Shown: positions 16,708 to 27,415 of the stretch, piece after piece
How positions within the stretch are numbered: the stretch's first letter is position 1
Layout of the letters: the number at the start of each line of letters is the position of its first letter
Source of the DNA: Providencia rustigianii DSM 4541
Lineage (GTDB): Bacteria; Pseudomonadota; Gammaproteobacteria; Enterobacterales; Enterobacteriaceae
Direction: 5' to 3'
DNA length: 64,000 nt
Assembly: GCF_000156395.1 (NCBI RefSeq)
Contig: NZ_GG703818.1
Span: forward strand, 954,772 to 1,018,771
The notes under the pieces: model-generated
What the model was told of the DNA's origin: nothing
The model's database searches: none
The model's input: the letters and a program-made list of their open reading frames with translations, nothing else
Translations under genes and position numbers: made by a program

Positions 16708-17387
16708 AATAACCTCGGTAGAATTTGAGCCACTTTCTCCAGCATCACTGTTCCCATTCCTTGTTGATAATGATCACGGTCACGGCTCGTGAAAATCACC
16801 ATGCCAGACTCTCCGTGATGACCAAACAGTGAAATAGCGACCGACCCTACATTATGGGCATCTGGGAGTAATAACTGGATTTCTGGACCGTTTAAGCGCC
16901 CAAGATAATTAAGATTGCTACCAAACCGTTGAATTCTGACTGGCTCAAATACCCGTCGAGTTATCATCAAATCACATGCATCTAATGGGGCTGATAACCG
17001 CCAGCAATCGTTAAATAAGCGCACGGTTGCACCTGACAGCCCTAGTTTCTTCGCCCAACGATTTAACGAAAATAGCATTTCTCGCAAGCTACTTGCAGAT
17101 GACATTTCAATGACTAAATAGAGAAGTTCATCGAACAGTTGTCCATTTTCATGGGCTTGTTCCACCATAAAACGGATATCTTGTTCAAGATTTTTGATTT
17201 TTTGACGCTGTGTACTCATCACCAATTCAGGTAGCGAAATGGCTTCCTGAACGGCATGAGGAACCTTGAGTTGTTCAGCAAGAGCCGCATTGCGGATGAA
17301 GAAATAAGGGTTTTGTTTTAAATATTGCACCACATCCTGCTCATCTATTCCATGAGCGATGTCTGGTACGCTTTCACTCTTCTCCAT
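16683..17387 (-). CDS. DUF484 family protein
   Basis: A 234-aa DUF484 protein, always found between dapF and xerC in gammaproteobacteria (a short remnant, yigA, in E. coli K-12). The fold is GAF-like. The N-terminal part ([12 protein letters not shown]) is the family signature, followed by a helix that may be coiled ([19 protein letters not shown]). Function unknown. It follows dapF by 25 bp and overlaps xerC, so it is co-transcribed. The full-length form here is the ancestral state; E. coli K-12 has lost most of it. Confidence 0.9.
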   Translation of the reverse strand: MEKSESVPDIAHGIDEQDVVQYLKQNPYFFIRNAALAEQLKVPHAVQEAISLPELVMSTQRQKIKNLEQDIRFMVEQAHENGQLFDELLYLVIEMSSASSLREMLFSLNRWAKKLGLSGATVRLFNDCWRLSAPLDACDLMITRRVFEPVRIQRFGSNLNYLGRLNGPEIQLLLPDAHNVGSVAISLFGHHGESGMVIFTSRDRDHYQQGMGTVMLEKVAQILPRLLCQWIERL

Positions 17388-17412
17388 TATTTCCCTCTTT
17401 ACTCAATCAAGA

Positions 17413-18237
17413 TTAAATTTGGATCACTCCATCATAAACATGGGTTGCAGGACCAGTCATATATAACGGCGTACCAGGGCCATCCCAACTAATATCGAGA
17501 GAACCACCCGGCAAGTCGACACGAACTCGTTTCGATAGTAAACCTTGCCCAATACCGACTGCTACCGCAGCACACGCACCACTACCGCAGGCTTGTGTTT
17601 CCCCAGCGCCACGCTCATACACACGTAAACGAATATGTTCAGCACTAACGATTTCCATAAAACCGATATTTGCGCGCTCTGGGAATCTTTCGTGGCTTTC
17701 AAGTGCAGGACCTAATACCTCAACTTCTGCGGTCTGTACACTTTCCACTTGGACAACGCAATGGGGATTTCCCATTGAGACAACACCGCATAACACTGTA
17801 CGTTCTTGCGCACGAATAATATAGGTCTTTTCTTCTTTTACCGCGCGAAATGGGACTTTTTGAGGCTCAAATTCTGGCTCCCCCATATTGACACACACAT
17901 CATCATTTTCATTAATAGTGAGGGTCATTCGTCCAGATTGCGTGCTAACTTTAATTTTTTGTTTGTTCGTTAACCCTTTCAGGCGAACAAAGCGAGCGAA
18001 ACAACGCGCACCATTTCCACACTGTGCAACTTCACTTCCATCAGCGTTAAAAATACGATAATGAAAGTCGAGATCCGGGTCATAAGGCGCTTCGACTAAT
18101 AAAAGCTGGTCAAAACCGACTCCAGTATGCCTATCAGCAAGACGGCAAATCAGTTCTGGTGAGAAATAGACATTCTGAGTAACGCCATCGACCACCATAA
18201 AATCATTGCCTAAACCATGCATTTTTGAGAACTGCAT
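17413..18237 (-). CDS. dapF: Diaminopimelate epimerase
   Basis: DapF interconverts LL- and meso-diaminopimelate in the lysine and peptidoglycan precursor pathway. It is cofactor-independent, using two cysteines as acid and base: Cys73 ([10 protein letters not shown]) and the Cys in [11 protein letters not shown]. Starting at ATG 18237 ([13 protein letters not shown]) gives 274 aa, the E. coli length. An ATG four codons upstream (18249) lacks a better ribosome site. It is in the lptM-dapF-DUF484-xerC-yigB operon. Confidence 0.97.
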   Translation of the reverse strand: MQFSKMHGLGNDFMVVDGVTQNVYFSPELICRLADRHTGVGFDQLLLVEAPYDPDLDFHYRIFNADGSEVAQCGNGARCFARFVRLKGLTNKQKIKVSTQSGRMTLTINENDDVCVNMGEPEFEPQKVPFRAVKEEKTYIIRAQERTVLCGVVSMGNPHCVVQVESVQTAEVEVLGPALESHERFPERANIGFMEIVSAEHIRLRVYERGAGETQACGSGACAAVAVGIGQGLLSKRVRVDLPGGSLDISWDGPGTPLYMTGPATHVYDGVIQI

Positions 18238-18258
18238 TTCACGTTCCATAACAGCGGC

Positions 18259-18444
18259 TTACTGTTTATTCGTAGCCGCAGCAGGCTCTTGGGTCGAGCT
18301 GCTTGGCGCTTTAGCTTGAGGTGCTGATTTTGCTGGAGTCTCAACGCTTTCTTCAGGCGGAAAATACAGAGGGCCCTTTAAGCCACAGCCAGTTAGGGTG
18401 AATAAAACGATCAGTGCACTAAGCCCAAATAAACTTTTTTTCAT
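18259..18444 (-). CDS. lptM: LPS assembly lipoprotein LptM (YifL)
   Basis: A 61-aa lipoprotein. The signal peptide ends in the lipobox LTGC with acylated Cys20, then GLKGPLYFPP, the invariant LptM motif. The rest is a Pro/Ala/Ser-rich tail. LptM binds the LptDE translocon at the outer membrane and promotes LptD disulfide maturation. First gene of the operon, divergent from cyaY across a 214-bp gap that should hold both promoters. Confidence 0.93.
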   Translation of the reverse strand: MKKSLFGLSALIVLFTLTGCGLKGPLYFPPEESVETPAKSAPQAKAPSSSTQEPAAATNKQ

Positions 18445-18658
18445 TGTGTTTCGCCTGTAAGACTAAATTTTGAGATCTGATATTTCACACAGTAACAGGT
18501 GTCGCTTTTCAAATCACGCCTGTTTATCAAACATATTAATATTATATACGTTAAATAATTCAAATGGCATCTCGGCATTCGAGAATGACGAGTTTGACCC
18601 TTGAACCTATTCAACCCTATAATTTCGGCTAAATAAAAATATAAACAGGAAACAGACT

Positions 18659-18976
18659 ATGAACGATAGTGAATTTCATCAGTTAGCAGAGCAATTACTG
18701 AGTTCAATTGAAGAGCATATTGATAATTATGATGGCGATGCCGATATTGATAGCGAAATCAATGGTGGCGTTATGACGCTAAGCTTCGAAGATGGCAGTA
18801 AAATTATCATCAACAAACAAGAAGCTTTTCACCAAATCTGGTTAGCGACTAAACAAGGCGGCTATCACTATAATTATCAAGATGGTAAGTGGATTTGCGA
18901 CCGTTCTGGTCAAGAATTTCTATCGATGCTAGGTAATGCGATTACCTTCCAAAGCCACACTCCATTTTCTTTTTAA
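18659..18976 (+). CDS. cyaY: Frataxin homologue CyaY
   Basis: A 105-aa bacterial frataxin that binds iron and modulates IscS-dependent Fe-S cluster assembly. The N-terminal acidic helix ([16 protein letters not shown], about 18-33) forms the iron-binding ridge. The beta sheet follows ([19 protein letters not shown]), with the conserved [12 protein letters not shown] and [13 protein letters not shown] has AGGAAACAG upstream. It is convergent with cyaA, separated by a terminator-like hairpin. Confidence 0.96.
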   Translation: MNDSEFHQLAEQLLSSIEEHIDNYDGDADIDSEINGGVMTLSFEDGSKIIINKQEAFHQIWLATKQGGYHYNYQDGKWICDRSGQEFLSMLGNAITFQSHTPFSF

Positions 18977-18981
18977 TTGCA

Positions 18982-19012
18982 CAGACAGAGGCTAATTAAT
19001 CCGCTCTGTCTG
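18982..19012. terminator. Shared hairpin between convergent cyaY and cyaA
   Basis: Perfect CAGACAGAG / CTCTGTCTG stem (9 bp) with a 13-nt loop, 6 bp after cyaY and 20 bp before the cyaA stop. T tracts are weak on both sides. Confidence 0.6.
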
Positions 19013-19031
19013 CGGTTAAAATAATAGAAAA

Positions 19032-21605
19032 TTAGTAATATTGTGCGTGCTGAGGCTGAGTTTGATTCTGTTGAGGCGCATGATCTATCTCATGTTCATC
19101 TTCTGGCGTAAATGGCCATGTGGCGCCCGAAAAAGCCGTTACTTGGCTTTTGCCATCCTGGACGACAATTTGGTAAAACTGAGGTAGATTGAAGTTGATA
19201 AAATTCGCCCCATAAGTAAAACGGTCATGGGAAGACGAGTAGAATTTGCTGACATCGCGAACTAAATCTTCTTTTGAGCCTTCACAATGGGAATAAATCT
19301 CCACGCGATTGGCCTCATCCAGTACATAAATATTAAAGCCGGTATTATCAGGGGTATTTTCAAAGAAAAATTGGACAATACCTTCACTGGCATAACCATC
19401 CACAACCGCAGGTAGAGAGTTATCCCCTTTGGCTTGTAACTTCACTGGCCAGCCATGCAATTTGTTATGGGAAATAGCACCATAGAATTCCACTGCATTT
19501 TCCAATTTTTGCACAGAGACATTCAAACGCTCAAAGAATAGCCCCCATGTTTGCCCAGCAATTCGTAATGCTTTGAAGCGACCAGGCTCATTACGGTTAC
19601 TGGATAAACGCAATTCAACACACTCAGAAACTAATTGTTGTACACGAGTACGAATCAACCCACGCAAATGCTCGCTATAGCAGAAGACTTCTACGGCTTC
19701 TGGTGGCGCTGCATCCTGATGCATTTTGCCTAAAATCGTTTTAAGCGCTTCGAGCATGCACTGTTCACCACTGAAATGCAGGGTACGCACTTCATTCCAT
19801 GAATTGCGGTACAACAAGTCAATGCTACCAATTAAGCAATTTTGAGATTCACCAAAACTAAAAATATCCAGCTTTCTGAAATCCACATGTACTACTTGCT
19901 CAGAATAAACCTGTGTAGGATCTTTTTCTAAGTTAACAATAATGGCTAAATGGCGGATTTCACAAGGGCTATACAGCGCTTTGGGTGTCGGTGCTGGCAA
20001 TCTAATTGGGAAGTGGCTAGAAACGTCATGCATTAACTCAAGTAGCTTACGTTCATCACACTGCGATTTACCATGGTGCATATACACTTGGGTATTTTCA
20101 GTCAGTAACCCATTAAAATACGCCCACGCCACCAGTTTATTCAGATAACGGTTATATTCTAATGGTTGATGCCCAATAATCGCATCGACCTGTGGAGCTT
20201 GATTGTATAAGTACCATCCACTACGATTTGCACGCCCTTCGGGTACATAAATAAACGTCAGGTGCTGTTCACTAAGATCTGGAGAAATTTGAGGATTCAC
20301 CAGTGTTACTTTACCTGGCAGTGCTTCAAATGCAGCATATAACTTACGGGTTAATACCCCAATATCCTGAGGGCTAGCACTAACACTTAAATTATTACGG
20401 CGAGCAAAGCGGATCAAGTTACGATAGCTTTGCATCATGGTATCGAGTAGCTCATTGTGCGCTTCACGAACACGCTCAATTTTCCATTGATTACGGCTGT
20501 CTAATACCGCTAAACGCTCTGCACTCCATCCCCACGATTCCACTAATTGGGAAAGCACATCACGACGCCAGCCTGAGCATTGATCTCCGTCATCTTCAGA
20601 AAGTTTTTCGCAGACTTTCAGATAAAAGCAGCGGCGAATTAAATCTAAACGCGTTAAATCGTTAATTTCCGTTAGATAACGAGTCACACGCTCTAACATC
20701 AAACAATAGGAATCTAGCCCATAACAGACAATTTCACCGGCATGTAAGTGGCGCTTGAACTCCATTGCCAATAATTTACCGTTGGGATAATCCCATGAGT
20801 AAGACTCTAAAAGGATACTTTTTAATACCGCTTTATAGGGGGAATCGACACTTTTATACAGTTGCCATAAACTCGCACCAAAGTACTCAGCCGCAGAAAG
20901 CTCACCCAAACCACCTAAATCTAGCCACTCATTAGGCGTGAGAACTCCTTGCGCATACAATCCCATGACATATTCATCGTAGTGATGCTCTTCTTCAACA
21001 GGAACCATCGTCCATAACAGACGTTTTCCCGCCATACGAACAGCGGTACGATAAAACTCATCCAATAACAGGATATGCTGGGTTGAACCGCAATCTTCAC
21101 CACCAATATGCCCGCTGGCATTATGGCGAAAACGGTTTTCATCGATTAAAAAGACTGTAACATCAATCCCTAAAGATGCAGCCCACTGCTCGATAAGCGT
21201 ACATTTTTTCTGTAGAAGGCGTTTTTCATCATGGTCTAACCACGATGGATGGCAAACCCAAACATCGATATCAGAACAGTGACTTTGCCCTATAGATGAA
21301 GTGCTCCCCATAGAATAAATGCCTGTAATAGGCAGTTCACCGTTGGCTTGGTTGTCTATTGGGAGGAAGCGTTCGAATTGTTCCAGCCATTTAAGCTGAT
21401 CGGAATCTGGAGAGAAAAAACACACGCCATGAGGGACATTGCCTTCAATATAACCTGGCATCATTGGATGATGATAATGAAACAAAACAGGCAATAGGCT
21501 ATAAACCTTCGAAAAGGTTTCGCTCATAGATGCCGTCGCGCGCTCCAACCGAAGCTGGTTTATCGCATCAAGTCTTTGTTTTAAAGTTTCAATATAGAGG
21601 TACAA
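19032..21605 (-). CDS. cyaA: Class I adenylate cyclase
   Basis: CyaA makes cAMP, the ligand of CRP. The 857-aa protein has an N-terminal nucleotidyltransferase domain ([21 protein letters not shown], about 103-123, with the catalytic Asp pair). The C-terminal half regulates activity through EIIA-Glc. Near-identical blocks to E. coli run throughout ([18 protein letters not shown], about 385-402). The start is TTG at 21605 ([13 protein letters not shown]), the same rare codon as E. coli cyaA, where it limits synthesis. The C-terminal tail is divergent and Gln/His-rich. A CRP site lies about 100 bp upstream, fitting known autogenous repression. Confidence 0.97.
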   Translation of the reverse strand: MYLYIETLKQRLDAINQLRLERATASMSETFSKVYSLLPVLFHYHHPMMPGYIEGNVPHGVCFFSPDSDQLKWLEQFERFLPIDNQANGELPITGIYSMGSTSSIGQSHCSDIDVWVCHPSWLDHDEKRLLQKKCTLIEQWAASLGIDVTVFLIDENRFRHNASGHIGGEDCGSTQHILLLDEFYRTAVRMAGKRLLWTMVPVEEEHHYDEYVMGLYAQGVLTPNEWLDLGGLGELSAAEYFGASLWQLYKSVDSPYKAVLKSILLESYSWDYPNGKLLAMEFKRHLHAGEIVCYGLDSYCLMLERVTRYLTEINDLTRLDLIRRCFYLKVCEKLSEDDGDQCSGWRRDVLSQLVESWGWSAERLAVLDSRNQWKIERVREAHNELLDTMMQSYRNLIRFARRNNLSVSASPQDIGVLTRKLYAAFEALPGKVTLVNPQISPDLSEQHLTFIYVPEGRANRSGWYLYNQAPQVDAIIGHQPLEYNRYLNKLVAWAYFNGLLTENTQVYMHHGKSQCDERKLLELMHDVSSHFPIRLPAPTPKALYSPCEIRHLAIIVNLEKDPTQVYSEQVVHVDFRKLDIFSFGESQNCLIGSIDLLYRNSWNEVRTLHFSGEQCMLEALKTILGKMHQDAAPPEAVEVFCYSEHLRGLIRTRVQQLVSECVELRLSSNRNEPGRFKALRIAGQTWGLFFERLNVSVQKLENAVEFYGAISHNKLHGWPVKLQAKGDNSLPAVVDGYASEGIVQFFFENTPDNTGFNIYVLDEANRVEIYSHCEGSKEDLVRDVSKFYSSSHDRFTYGANFINFNLPQFYQIVVQDGKSQVTAFSGATWPFTPEDEHEIDHAPQQNQTQPQHAQYY

Positions 21606-21706
21606 AGGTTACGCCTGACTGAATGAATGTAATGACATTCCTGGGATTTTTCCCAGCACCCAACAGATAGAGAAAAACTTAAATTACTTTTCAAATGAAT
21701 TGTCGG

Positions 21707-21728
21707 AAACGTGATCAATTTAACACCT
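21707..21728 (-). promoter_or_regulatory. CRP-binding site of cyaA
   Basis: Minus-strand core TGTTAAATTGATCACG (21710-21725) with a good right half-site and a TGTTA left half. It is virtually the same sequence I recall from the E. coli cyaA P2 promoter, where CRP-cAMP represses. Confidence 0.8.
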
Positions 21729-22222
21729 TGCAGCAAAAGGGTAAAGTAGATCACATTATTTTTCCCGCTGATTTTTAGTACAAATAATTTTTCAACATAT
21801 TGTATAAAAAGACTTTTTATTTTTGTAATGGTGAAATATCCCTTGTTTTTCAATGGAATAATATCATCCTTTGATATTGTACAATTCAAAATCAATTTTA
21901 TAGGGCATTAAGTTCAATGCGCACAGGGTCTACGCTTGCACGCTTCAACAAAACGTTGAGAAAATTCGGACTGGTAAGACCTAATAAATAGCACAAATAG
22001 CTAAATGAATTTGCTAGATAGATCCTTTTTTTATCTGTTTTTTCCTTTTTCGAGTATCGAAATCCCCCTTTTAAAGAAAATTTAACTCGCCACGCACATC
22101 AAAGAATGATGCCCTAAAAATGCTTATCCAGTGAGCAACTGGAAAAATGACCGCTAACATGTTAAAACTAACGCCAAATATATGGTTAATCTGCGGCAAT
22201 ATTCGCCAGAGAAAACAGTGAA
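21729..22222. other. Divergent regulatory gap between cyaA and hemC
   Basis: About 490 bp beyond the CRP site. It should hold cyaA promoters (left) and hemC promoters (right). AT-rich with short T tracts near 22026. No gene or RNA recognised; an open frame at 22071-22301 is a shadow. Confidence 0.5.
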
Positions 22223-23167
22223 ATGACTTCAACAAATATCGTACGTATCGCGACACGCAAGAGCCCTCTCGCCTTATGGCAAGCCTATTTTGTGAAAGCA
22301 AAATTAGAGCAGCTGCATCCTAATTTACAGGTTGAGCTTGTGCCGATGGTCACCAAAGGCGATATCATTTTAGATACTCCACTAGCCAAAGTGGGTGGAA
22401 AAGGCTTATTTGTCAAAGAATTAGAGCTTGCATTATTAGAAGGTCGTGCTGATATTGCCGTACATTCCATGAAGGATGTGCCTGTTGAATTTCCTGAGGG
22501 TTTAGGCTTAGTAACCATTTGTGAGCGAGAAGATCCTCGGGATGCTTTCGTATCAAATCACTACGCCAATATTGACGAATTACCCGCCGGTAGCATTGTG
22601 GGTACTTCGAGCCTACGCCGCCAGTGCCAACTGAAAGAACTACGCCCAGATTTAGTCATTCGTGACTTACGAGGTAATGTCGGCACTCGCCTATCAAAAT
22701 TGGATAACGGCGAATATGACGCAATTATCTTGGCCGTTGCAGGGTTAAAACGCTTAGAGCTTGACGAACGAATTAAAACCGCCTTAGAACCAGAGCTGTC
22801 TCTTCCTGCAGTCGGTCAGGGTGCTGTCGGTATCGAATGCCGTCTTGATGACCAGCGTACTCGCGATTTGCTCGCTAAACTTAATCATGATGAAACATCT
22901 ATTTGTGTTTTAGCGGAACGCGCAATGAATATGCGCCTAGAAGGCGGCTGCCAAGTTCCCATCGGTAGCTATGCCATTTGGCAAGATAACAAAATTTGGT
23001 TACGTGCATTAGTCGGCGCGCCAGATGGTAGCACCGTAATACGAGGCGAACGTCTCGTCGAACCTGAACACGCGACTCAAGCGGGCATCGCCTTAGCCGA
23101 AGAATTACTGGATAAAGGTGCCCGTGAAATTCTTGCAGAAGTCTATAAAGGGAATCCACCTGCATGA
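22223..23167 (+). CDS. hemC: Porphobilinogen deaminase (hydroxymethylbilane synthase)
   Basis: HemC polymerises four porphobilinogen molecules into hydroxymethylbilane in haem and sirohaem synthesis. The 314-aa enzyme shows the catalytic Asp85 (HSMKDVP) and the dipyrromethane cofactor attachment Cys243 ([11 protein letters not shown]). Conserved [11 protein letters not shown] and [11 protein letters not shown] bind the substrate carboxylates. It is first of the hemCDXY operon; its stop overlaps hemD (ATGA). The first codons [14 protein letters not shown] match the family start with a slightly different N-terminus from E. coli. Confidence 0.97.
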   Translation: MTSTNIVRIATRKSPLALWQAYFVKAKLEQLHPNLQVELVPMVTKGDIILDTPLAKVGGKGLFVKELELALLEGRADIAVHSMKDVPVEFPEGLGLVTICEREDPRDAFVSNHYANIDELPAGSIVGTSSLRRQCQLKELRPDLVIRDLRGNVGTRLSKLDNGEYDAIILAVAGLKRLELDERIKTALEPELSLPAVGQGAVGIECRLDDQRTRDLLAKLNHDETSICVLAERAMNMRLEGGCQVPIGSYAIWQDNKIWLRALVGAPDGSTVIRGERLVEPEHATQAGIALAEELLDKGAREILAEVYKGNPPA

Positions 23168-23919
23168 GAGTCCTTGTTACTCGCCCCGAGCCATCCGGTT
23201 CGGAGCTAATAACAGCAATCAATGCAACAGGGAACGAAGCCTATGCCTCCCCTCTGATTAAAATCGGTGCGGGTGCAGAGTTAAATTTACTATCACAGCA
23301 CCTTGATGGATTATCAGAAAATGACCTCGTTTTTCTTTTATCCAAAAATGCAGTCTGGTATGCGAATTTAAGATTGCAACAAACAGGACGGAACTGGTCA
23401 GATAAGTTATCCTATTATGGTATAGGTCGCTCAACAGGGCACTATTTTCAGCAAATTACAGGTAAACCAATCCGCTGGGCTGAAAGTGGAGAAACCAGTG
23501 AAGTGTTACTGACACATCCTGATCTCCAATGTTTAGCAGGAAAACGCGCTTTGCTACTGCGCGGGAATGGGGGACGAGAACTGCTCGCCTCAACATTAAA
23601 AGCCCGGGATGCTGAAGTCGATTATTGCGAATGCTATGCAAGACACCCAGTGCAATACGACAAGATAGAATTCAACCAAAAATGGTTTCACGCTGATATC
23701 ACTGACATCGTGATTACCAGTGGTCAAATGTTAGCTTTACTTAACGAATTACTCGCTGAAAACATGAAACAATGGTGGTTTTCCCGCCGACTGCTGGTTG
23801 TCAGCGAACGAATTGCAGAGCAGGCTCGCCAAAATGGCTGGCGCAGAGTTTGCGTATCCAATAGCGCAGATAATTCTGCTTTGCTTGAAGCATTAATTTC
23901 AACCGACATGGGATGCTAA
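23164..23919 (+). CDS. hemD: Uroporphyrinogen-III synthase
   Basis: A 251-aa HemD that cyclises hydroxymethylbilane with inversion of ring D to uroporphyrinogen III. The N-terminus [12 protein letters not shown] and the segment [28 protein letters not shown] are characteristic; the family is otherwise poorly conserved. Two alternating alpha/beta domains fit the length. It overlaps hemC by 4 nt and is followed 3 nt later by hemX, so translation is coupled. Confidence 0.94.
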   Translation: MRVLVTRPEPSGSELITAINATGNEAYASPLIKIGAGAELNLLSQHLDGLSENDLVFLLSKNAVWYANLRLQQTGRNWSDKLSYYGIGRSTGHYFQQITGKPIRWAESGETSEVLLTHPDLQCLAGKRALLLRGNGGRELLASTLKARDAEVDYCECYARHPVQYDKIEFNQKWFHADITDIVITSGQMLALLNELLAENMKQWWFSRRLLVVSERIAEQARQNGWRRVCVSNSADNSALLEALISTDMGC

Positions 23920-23922
23920 TTT

Positions 23923-25197
23923 ATGACGGAACAAGACAAAACAGCCGACAAGGTTAACGATGAAGAAGTGAGCACGGAGAAACAGGATACTCACCAAACC
24001 TCCACATCCTCAAAGCAAAAACGTTCTGGTCTTGCAGTCAGTGCGATCGCCATTGCGATCCTCGTCGTTATAGGCGGCGGAATGTACTATTTTACTCAAC
24101 AAAGTAATTCGCAATTAGTCCATGATAATAACCAACTCAAGCAGCAAATTAGTGAGTTAATCGAACAGCAAAATGCAGACCGGCAGCGTGTCGATGCGCT
24201 GATTTCAACAAATACAGAATTGAAAAATCATGCGCGCGACTATGAAGAGCAACTCAATCGTCGGATGCAAGAACTGCAAGCCCACGTGACTTCCCTCTCC
24301 AGTTCTGATGTCAAAAATTGGCTGATCGCGCAAGCAGATTTCATGGTAAAAATGGCCGGTCGTAAACTGTGGAATGACCATGATCCTGTAACCGCAGCGG
24401 TGCTATTAAAAAGTGCCGATACCAGCCTTGCAGAAATGAATGACCCAAGTTTGCTGGATGTTCGTAAAGCCATTTCTAGTGATATGGCTCGCTTAGCTGC
24501 CATCAACCAAATCGATTACGATGGGATTATCCTACGTTTAAATCAACTCAGTAATGAGGTGGATAATCTGCGTCTTGCCGATCTCAATAATGGTGATGCC
24601 CCAGAAGAAGCGAATACGGATATCAGTGAAGATATTTCAGATTGGCAACAAAATTTAGCACGCAGCTGGAAAAGTTTTACCAGTGACTTTATTACCGTAC
24701 GTGCCCGTGATGGTTCTGAAGCTCCATTACTCGCGCCCAACCAAGATATTTATCTGCGTGAAAATATCCGCTCTCAGCTATTAATTGCGGCGCAAGCCGT
24801 ACCTCGCTATCAAGAAGAAACGTACAAACAATCTCTTGAACAAGCATCAACATGGGTACGCGCTTACTTTGATGTCGAAGCACCTGCAACTAAAGCATTT
24901 TTAACGGAATTGGATGACCTAATTAATCAACCAATAGATGTAGACATGCCTGAATCATTAGAGAGCCAAGCGAAACTCGAAAAACTGATGCAAACCCGTG
25001 TACGCAATTTACTCTCACAGTCGGATAATCCTGCGGGTGAAGCTGTCGATGCCGCAGCGCAAGCAGTAAAAAAAGAGAGTGACATCGCTGCTGATGCCGC
25101 CATTCCAGCTGACGCTCAAACTCACACCGAAACACCGGAAGTTGCCGCAGCAGCGCCAGTTACTGACGCGGCGAAATCCCCTGAGAATAAGGGGTAA
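23923..25197 (+). CDS. hemX: HemX, membrane-anchored uroporphyrinogen-III C-methyltransferase homologue
   Basis: A 424-aa inner-membrane protein: acidic cytosolic N-terminus (1-33), one transmembrane helix (about 34-56, [17 protein letters not shown]), then a coiled coil (about 65-115) and a helical periplasmic domain. The Ala/Pro-rich tail ends SPENKG. Family name notwithstanding, methyltransferase motifs are not evident and its role in haem synthesis is unresolved. Third gene of hemCDXY, 2 nt before hemY. Confidence 0.92.
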   Translation: MTEQDKTADKVNDEEVSTEKQDTHQTSTSSKQKRSGLAVSAIAIAILVVIGGGMYYFTQQSNSQLVHDNNQLKQQISELIEQQNADRQRVDALISTNTELKNHARDYEEQLNRRMQELQAHVTSLSSSDVKNWLIAQADFMVKMAGRKLWNDHDPVTAAVLLKSADTSLAEMNDPSLLDVRKAISSDMARLAAINQIDYDGIILRLNQLSNEVDNLRLADLNNGDAPEEANTDISEDISDWQQNLARSWKSFTSDFITVRARDGSEAPLLAPNQDIYLRENIRSQLLIAAQAVPRYQEETYKQSLEQASTWVRAYFDVEAPATKAFLTELDDLINQPIDVDMPESLESQAKLEKLMQTRVRNLLSQSDNPAGEAVDAAAQAVKKESDIAADAAIPADAQTHTETPEVAAAAPVTDAAKSPENKG

Positions 25198-25199
25198 TT

Positions 25200-26399
25200 A
25201 TGATTAAAGTATTTATTCTCTTTATCGTCTTAATTGCGGGAGTGATCTTAGGTCCACTACTTGCTGGGCATCAGGGTTACGTATTTATTCGCACTGACGA
25301 TTACGACATCACAACCAGTGTGACTAGCCTAGTCCTCTGTTTTATCCTGCTACAGTTTGTGCTGCTATTCCTTGGATGGTGTTACCGCCGTTTTATGAGT
25401 ACAACATCCCGCACTAAAGGTTGGTTAACTGGCCATAAATACCATAAAGCACATACTCAAACCCAAAAAGCATTATTGAAGCTTGCTGAAGGGGACTTAG
25501 AGCAAGTTGAGAAATTAATGAGTAAGCACGCTGACTATTCTCAACAGCCCGTAATTAACTACCTGATGGCCGCAGAAGCAGCTCAACAGCGGGGTGACAG
25601 CTACCGCACTCACCAATACTTAGATCGTGCTGCGGAAGCGGCAGGCCGAGACCAACTGCCCGTGGATATTAGCCGAGTACGAATTCAGCTTGCTGAAGGT
25701 GAAATTTATGCGGCACGTAATGGTATCGACCGACTCCTTGAGCAAGCGCCACGCCACCCTGCCATTTTACGTTTAGCAGAACAAGCCTACTTAAGTTCAG
25801 GTGCCTATCAAGCGTTAATAGAATTACTGCCTATTATGGCAAAAGTTCAGTTACACAGTGAAGATGAACTAGAGTTATTAAAACTTAAAGCTTACAAAGG
25901 GTTAATGAACCAATTTATGGCTGAAAGTGGCAGTGATGGCTTGAAAAAATGGTGGAAAAATCAGCCACGGAAAGTGCGCCATGAAATTCCTCTGCAAGCT
26001 TTTTTAGCGGAACATTTAATTGAATGTGGCGATACAGTTAGCGCAGAAAAAATAATCGTAGATGGCTTGAAGCAGCAATATGATGAGCGTCTGTTGCTGT
26101 TGGTTCCAAAACTCAACAGTGAACAACCAGAAGTCATAGAAAAAATATTGCTGGGCTTAGTTAAGCATGCTGGAGCCACTGCACTATTAAATAGCACGTT
26201 AGGGCAGATTGCCCTACAACATGCTCAGTGGGAAAAAGCAGAAAGCTACTTTAAAGCTGCATTAGCACAGCGCTTCGATGCATACGATGCTGCATGGCTG
26301 GCAGATGCCTATGATAAACTTCATAAACCAAATGAAGCTGCGAAAATCCGTCAGGAAGCGCTCACCCACTCATTAAAAAGTGATCGAACCAAATCCTAG
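25200..26399 (+). CDS. hemY: HemY, TPR-containing inner-membrane protein of haem metabolism
   Basis: A 399-aa protein with two N-terminal transmembrane helices (about 1-24 and 40-62) followed by tetratricopeptide-like repeats (LKLAEGDLEQVEKLMS, YFKAALAQRFDAYDAAWLADAYDKL). It belongs to the proteobacterial HemY_N family and is unrelated to the Bacillus protoporphyrinogen oxidase of that name. Last gene of hemCDXY, followed by a strong terminator. Confidence 0.94.
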   Translation: MIKVFILFIVLIAGVILGPLLAGHQGYVFIRTDDYDITTSVTSLVLCFILLQFVLLFLGWCYRRFMSTTSRTKGWLTGHKYHKAHTQTQKALLKLAEGDLEQVEKLMSKHADYSQQPVINYLMAAEAAQQRGDSYRTHQYLDRAAEAAGRDQLPVDISRVRIQLAEGEIYAARNGIDRLLEQAPRHPAILRLAEQAYLSSGAYQALIELLPIMAKVQLHSEDELELLKLKAYKGLMNQFMAESGSDGLKKWWKNQPRKVRHEIPLQAFLAEHLIECGDTVSAEKIIVDGLKQQYDERLLLLVPKLNSEQPEVIEKILLGLVKHAGATALLNSTLGQIALQHAQWEKAESYFKAALAQRFDAYDAAWLADAYDKLHKPNEAAKIRQEALTHSLKSDRTKS

Positions 26400-26426
26400 C
26401 ATCCCACATAACTCTATTTTCGCACC

Positions 26427-26451
26427 AAGCTCCTCCTAATAAGAGGAGCTT
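26427..26451 (+). terminator. Terminator of hemCDXY
   Basis: AAGCTCCTC / GAGGAGCTT 9-bp perfect stem, 7-nt loop, running into TTTTTT. Confidence 0.9.
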
Positions 26452-26652
26452 TTTTATCGCTTATGTTCCATTCTTCACTTAGCTATCTTGATTAGATAAT
26501 TAAAATAAGCATCTTTTTATTAGTACGCTCTATGATAATTAAGTAATCATTCAATAGTCGCAGCAAACCATTTATTGCTATGTTATAAAAGAGATACATC
26601 GTGTATAAATGATCGTATACATTTCCGCTTTGAATAAATTCAGGATAGAGAC

Positions 26653-26883
26653 ATGAATGTAGTTAAAACTCTCTGGCATTGGATTGTGGCGAGCCAAAAT
26701 CGCTTACAGATCTTTTTTGACCTGCTGCTACTGATTTTGTCCCCATTTATTTTTATTTCGATAATTGGCTTCAATACCGCAGATCTCAACAAAGATATCT
26801 TTATTATTACCTTCATTATTATCGCCTATACCTACGTGACCCGCTGGATCAGTAAATGGTTAAGCAAAGAGAAGAGCGCGTAA
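26653..26883 (+). CDS. Small two-helix membrane protein, unknown function
   Basis: A 76-aa protein that I do not recognise. Two hydrophobic helices: about 21-42 (FFDLLLLILSPFIFISIIGF) and 48-64 (DIFIITFIIIAYTYVT). Basic ends (SKWLSKEKSA) suggest a cytosolic C-terminus. ATG is preceded by AGGATAGAGAC. It stands alone between hemY and glmZ, with terminators on both sides. No counterpart is recalled at this spot in E. coli. Confidence 0.65.
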   Translation: MNVVKTLWHWIVASQNRLQIFFDLLLLILSPFIFISIIGFNTADLNKDIFIITFIIIAYTYVTRWISKWLSKEKSA

Positions 26884-26899
26884 TATTAGAATGGTGAAT

Positions 26900-26932
26900 C
26901 TTCCCTAACCAATTTAAAAATTGTTAGGGAAG
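26900..26932 (+). terminator. Hairpin after the small membrane protein gene
   Basis: CTTCCCTAAC / GTTAGGGAAG extended by AATTT/AAATT with one bulged C, 16 bp after the stop. No T tract on the plus strand. Confidence 0.6.
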
Positions 26933-26950
26933 TCAATCCGTACTGAAAGC

Positions 26951-27157
26951 AAAAAAAAACACCTGCCGAAGCAGGTGTAAATATACAATCAGGTCTACAG
27001 ACGGATGGTGCCTCACTCAACGTTTCGCCCGTTCGCTGATGGTAAGAGGATTAGCTCTTGATCATCTAAATTGGACAATAGGCACCGTATAATCGGCTTT
27101 GCGTCATCCCTTGGTTTATGAAGCTAGGCTGTCATAATAAGTGGGATGAGCATCTAC
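26951..27157 (-). ncRNA. glmZ: GlmZ small RNA
   Basis: GlmZ activates glmS translation by base pairing with Hfq, and is degraded by RNase E through RapZ unless decoyed by GlmY. The 207-nt RNA starts GTAGATGCTCAT like E. coli GlmZ. It keeps the conserved internal blocks ACGGTGCCTATTGTCCA and AACGTTGAGTGA followed by GCACC, the glmS-pairing region. It ends in the terminator ACACCTGC-TTCG-GCAGGTGT plus nine T. Length equals the E. coli RNA. Position, opposite to hemY, is also as in E. coli. aslBA, which lie between glmZ and proM in E. coli, are absent. Confidence 0.93.
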
Positions 27158-27168
27158 AAAGTTAATAA

Positions 27169-27184
27169 TGCAGAATGCATGCCA
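27169..27184 (-). promoter_or_regulatory. Sigma54 promoter of glmZ
   Basis: TGGCATGCATTCTGCA on the minus strand: GG and GC doublets 10 bp apart, the -24/-12 arrangement. The GC lies 13-14 nt before the RNA 5' end at 27157. Sigma54 control of glmZ is known in several Enterobacterales. Confidence 0.8.
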
Positions 27185-27320
27185 ACTTCATTAAAATTCA
27201 TAATTTTTCTTTTTTTCATCTGTATCTCTGTAGTTTTAAACATAATTTCTCTTTTATACTCTTTATGATTTTTTAATACCCATTTCATACCCTCCCCCCT
27301 TCAGTTCGATTCAGCTATTC

Positions 27321-27338
27321 CGTCTCAATTTAGAGACA
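27321..27338. promoter_or_regulatory. GlrR-type activator site 1 upstream of glmZ
   Basis: CGTC-N10-GACA, one mismatch to TGTC-N10-GACA, the GlrR (QseF) motif. About 165 bp upstream of the GlmZ start. Confidence 0.7.
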
Positions 27339-27383
27339 GCTTATAATAACTATCATTTTATTTATATAAATCAATGGGTAATA

Positions 27384-27401
27384 TGTCTCTTTTTGGAGAC
27401 A
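27384..27401. promoter_or_regulatory. GlrR-type activator site 2 upstream of glmZ
   Basis: TGTCTCTTTTTGGAGACA: exact TGTC-N10-GACA, with the inner TC/GA also symmetric. About 230 bp upstream of the GlmZ start. Confidence 0.78.
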
Positions 27402-27415
27402 ACAAAAGGTGGGTT

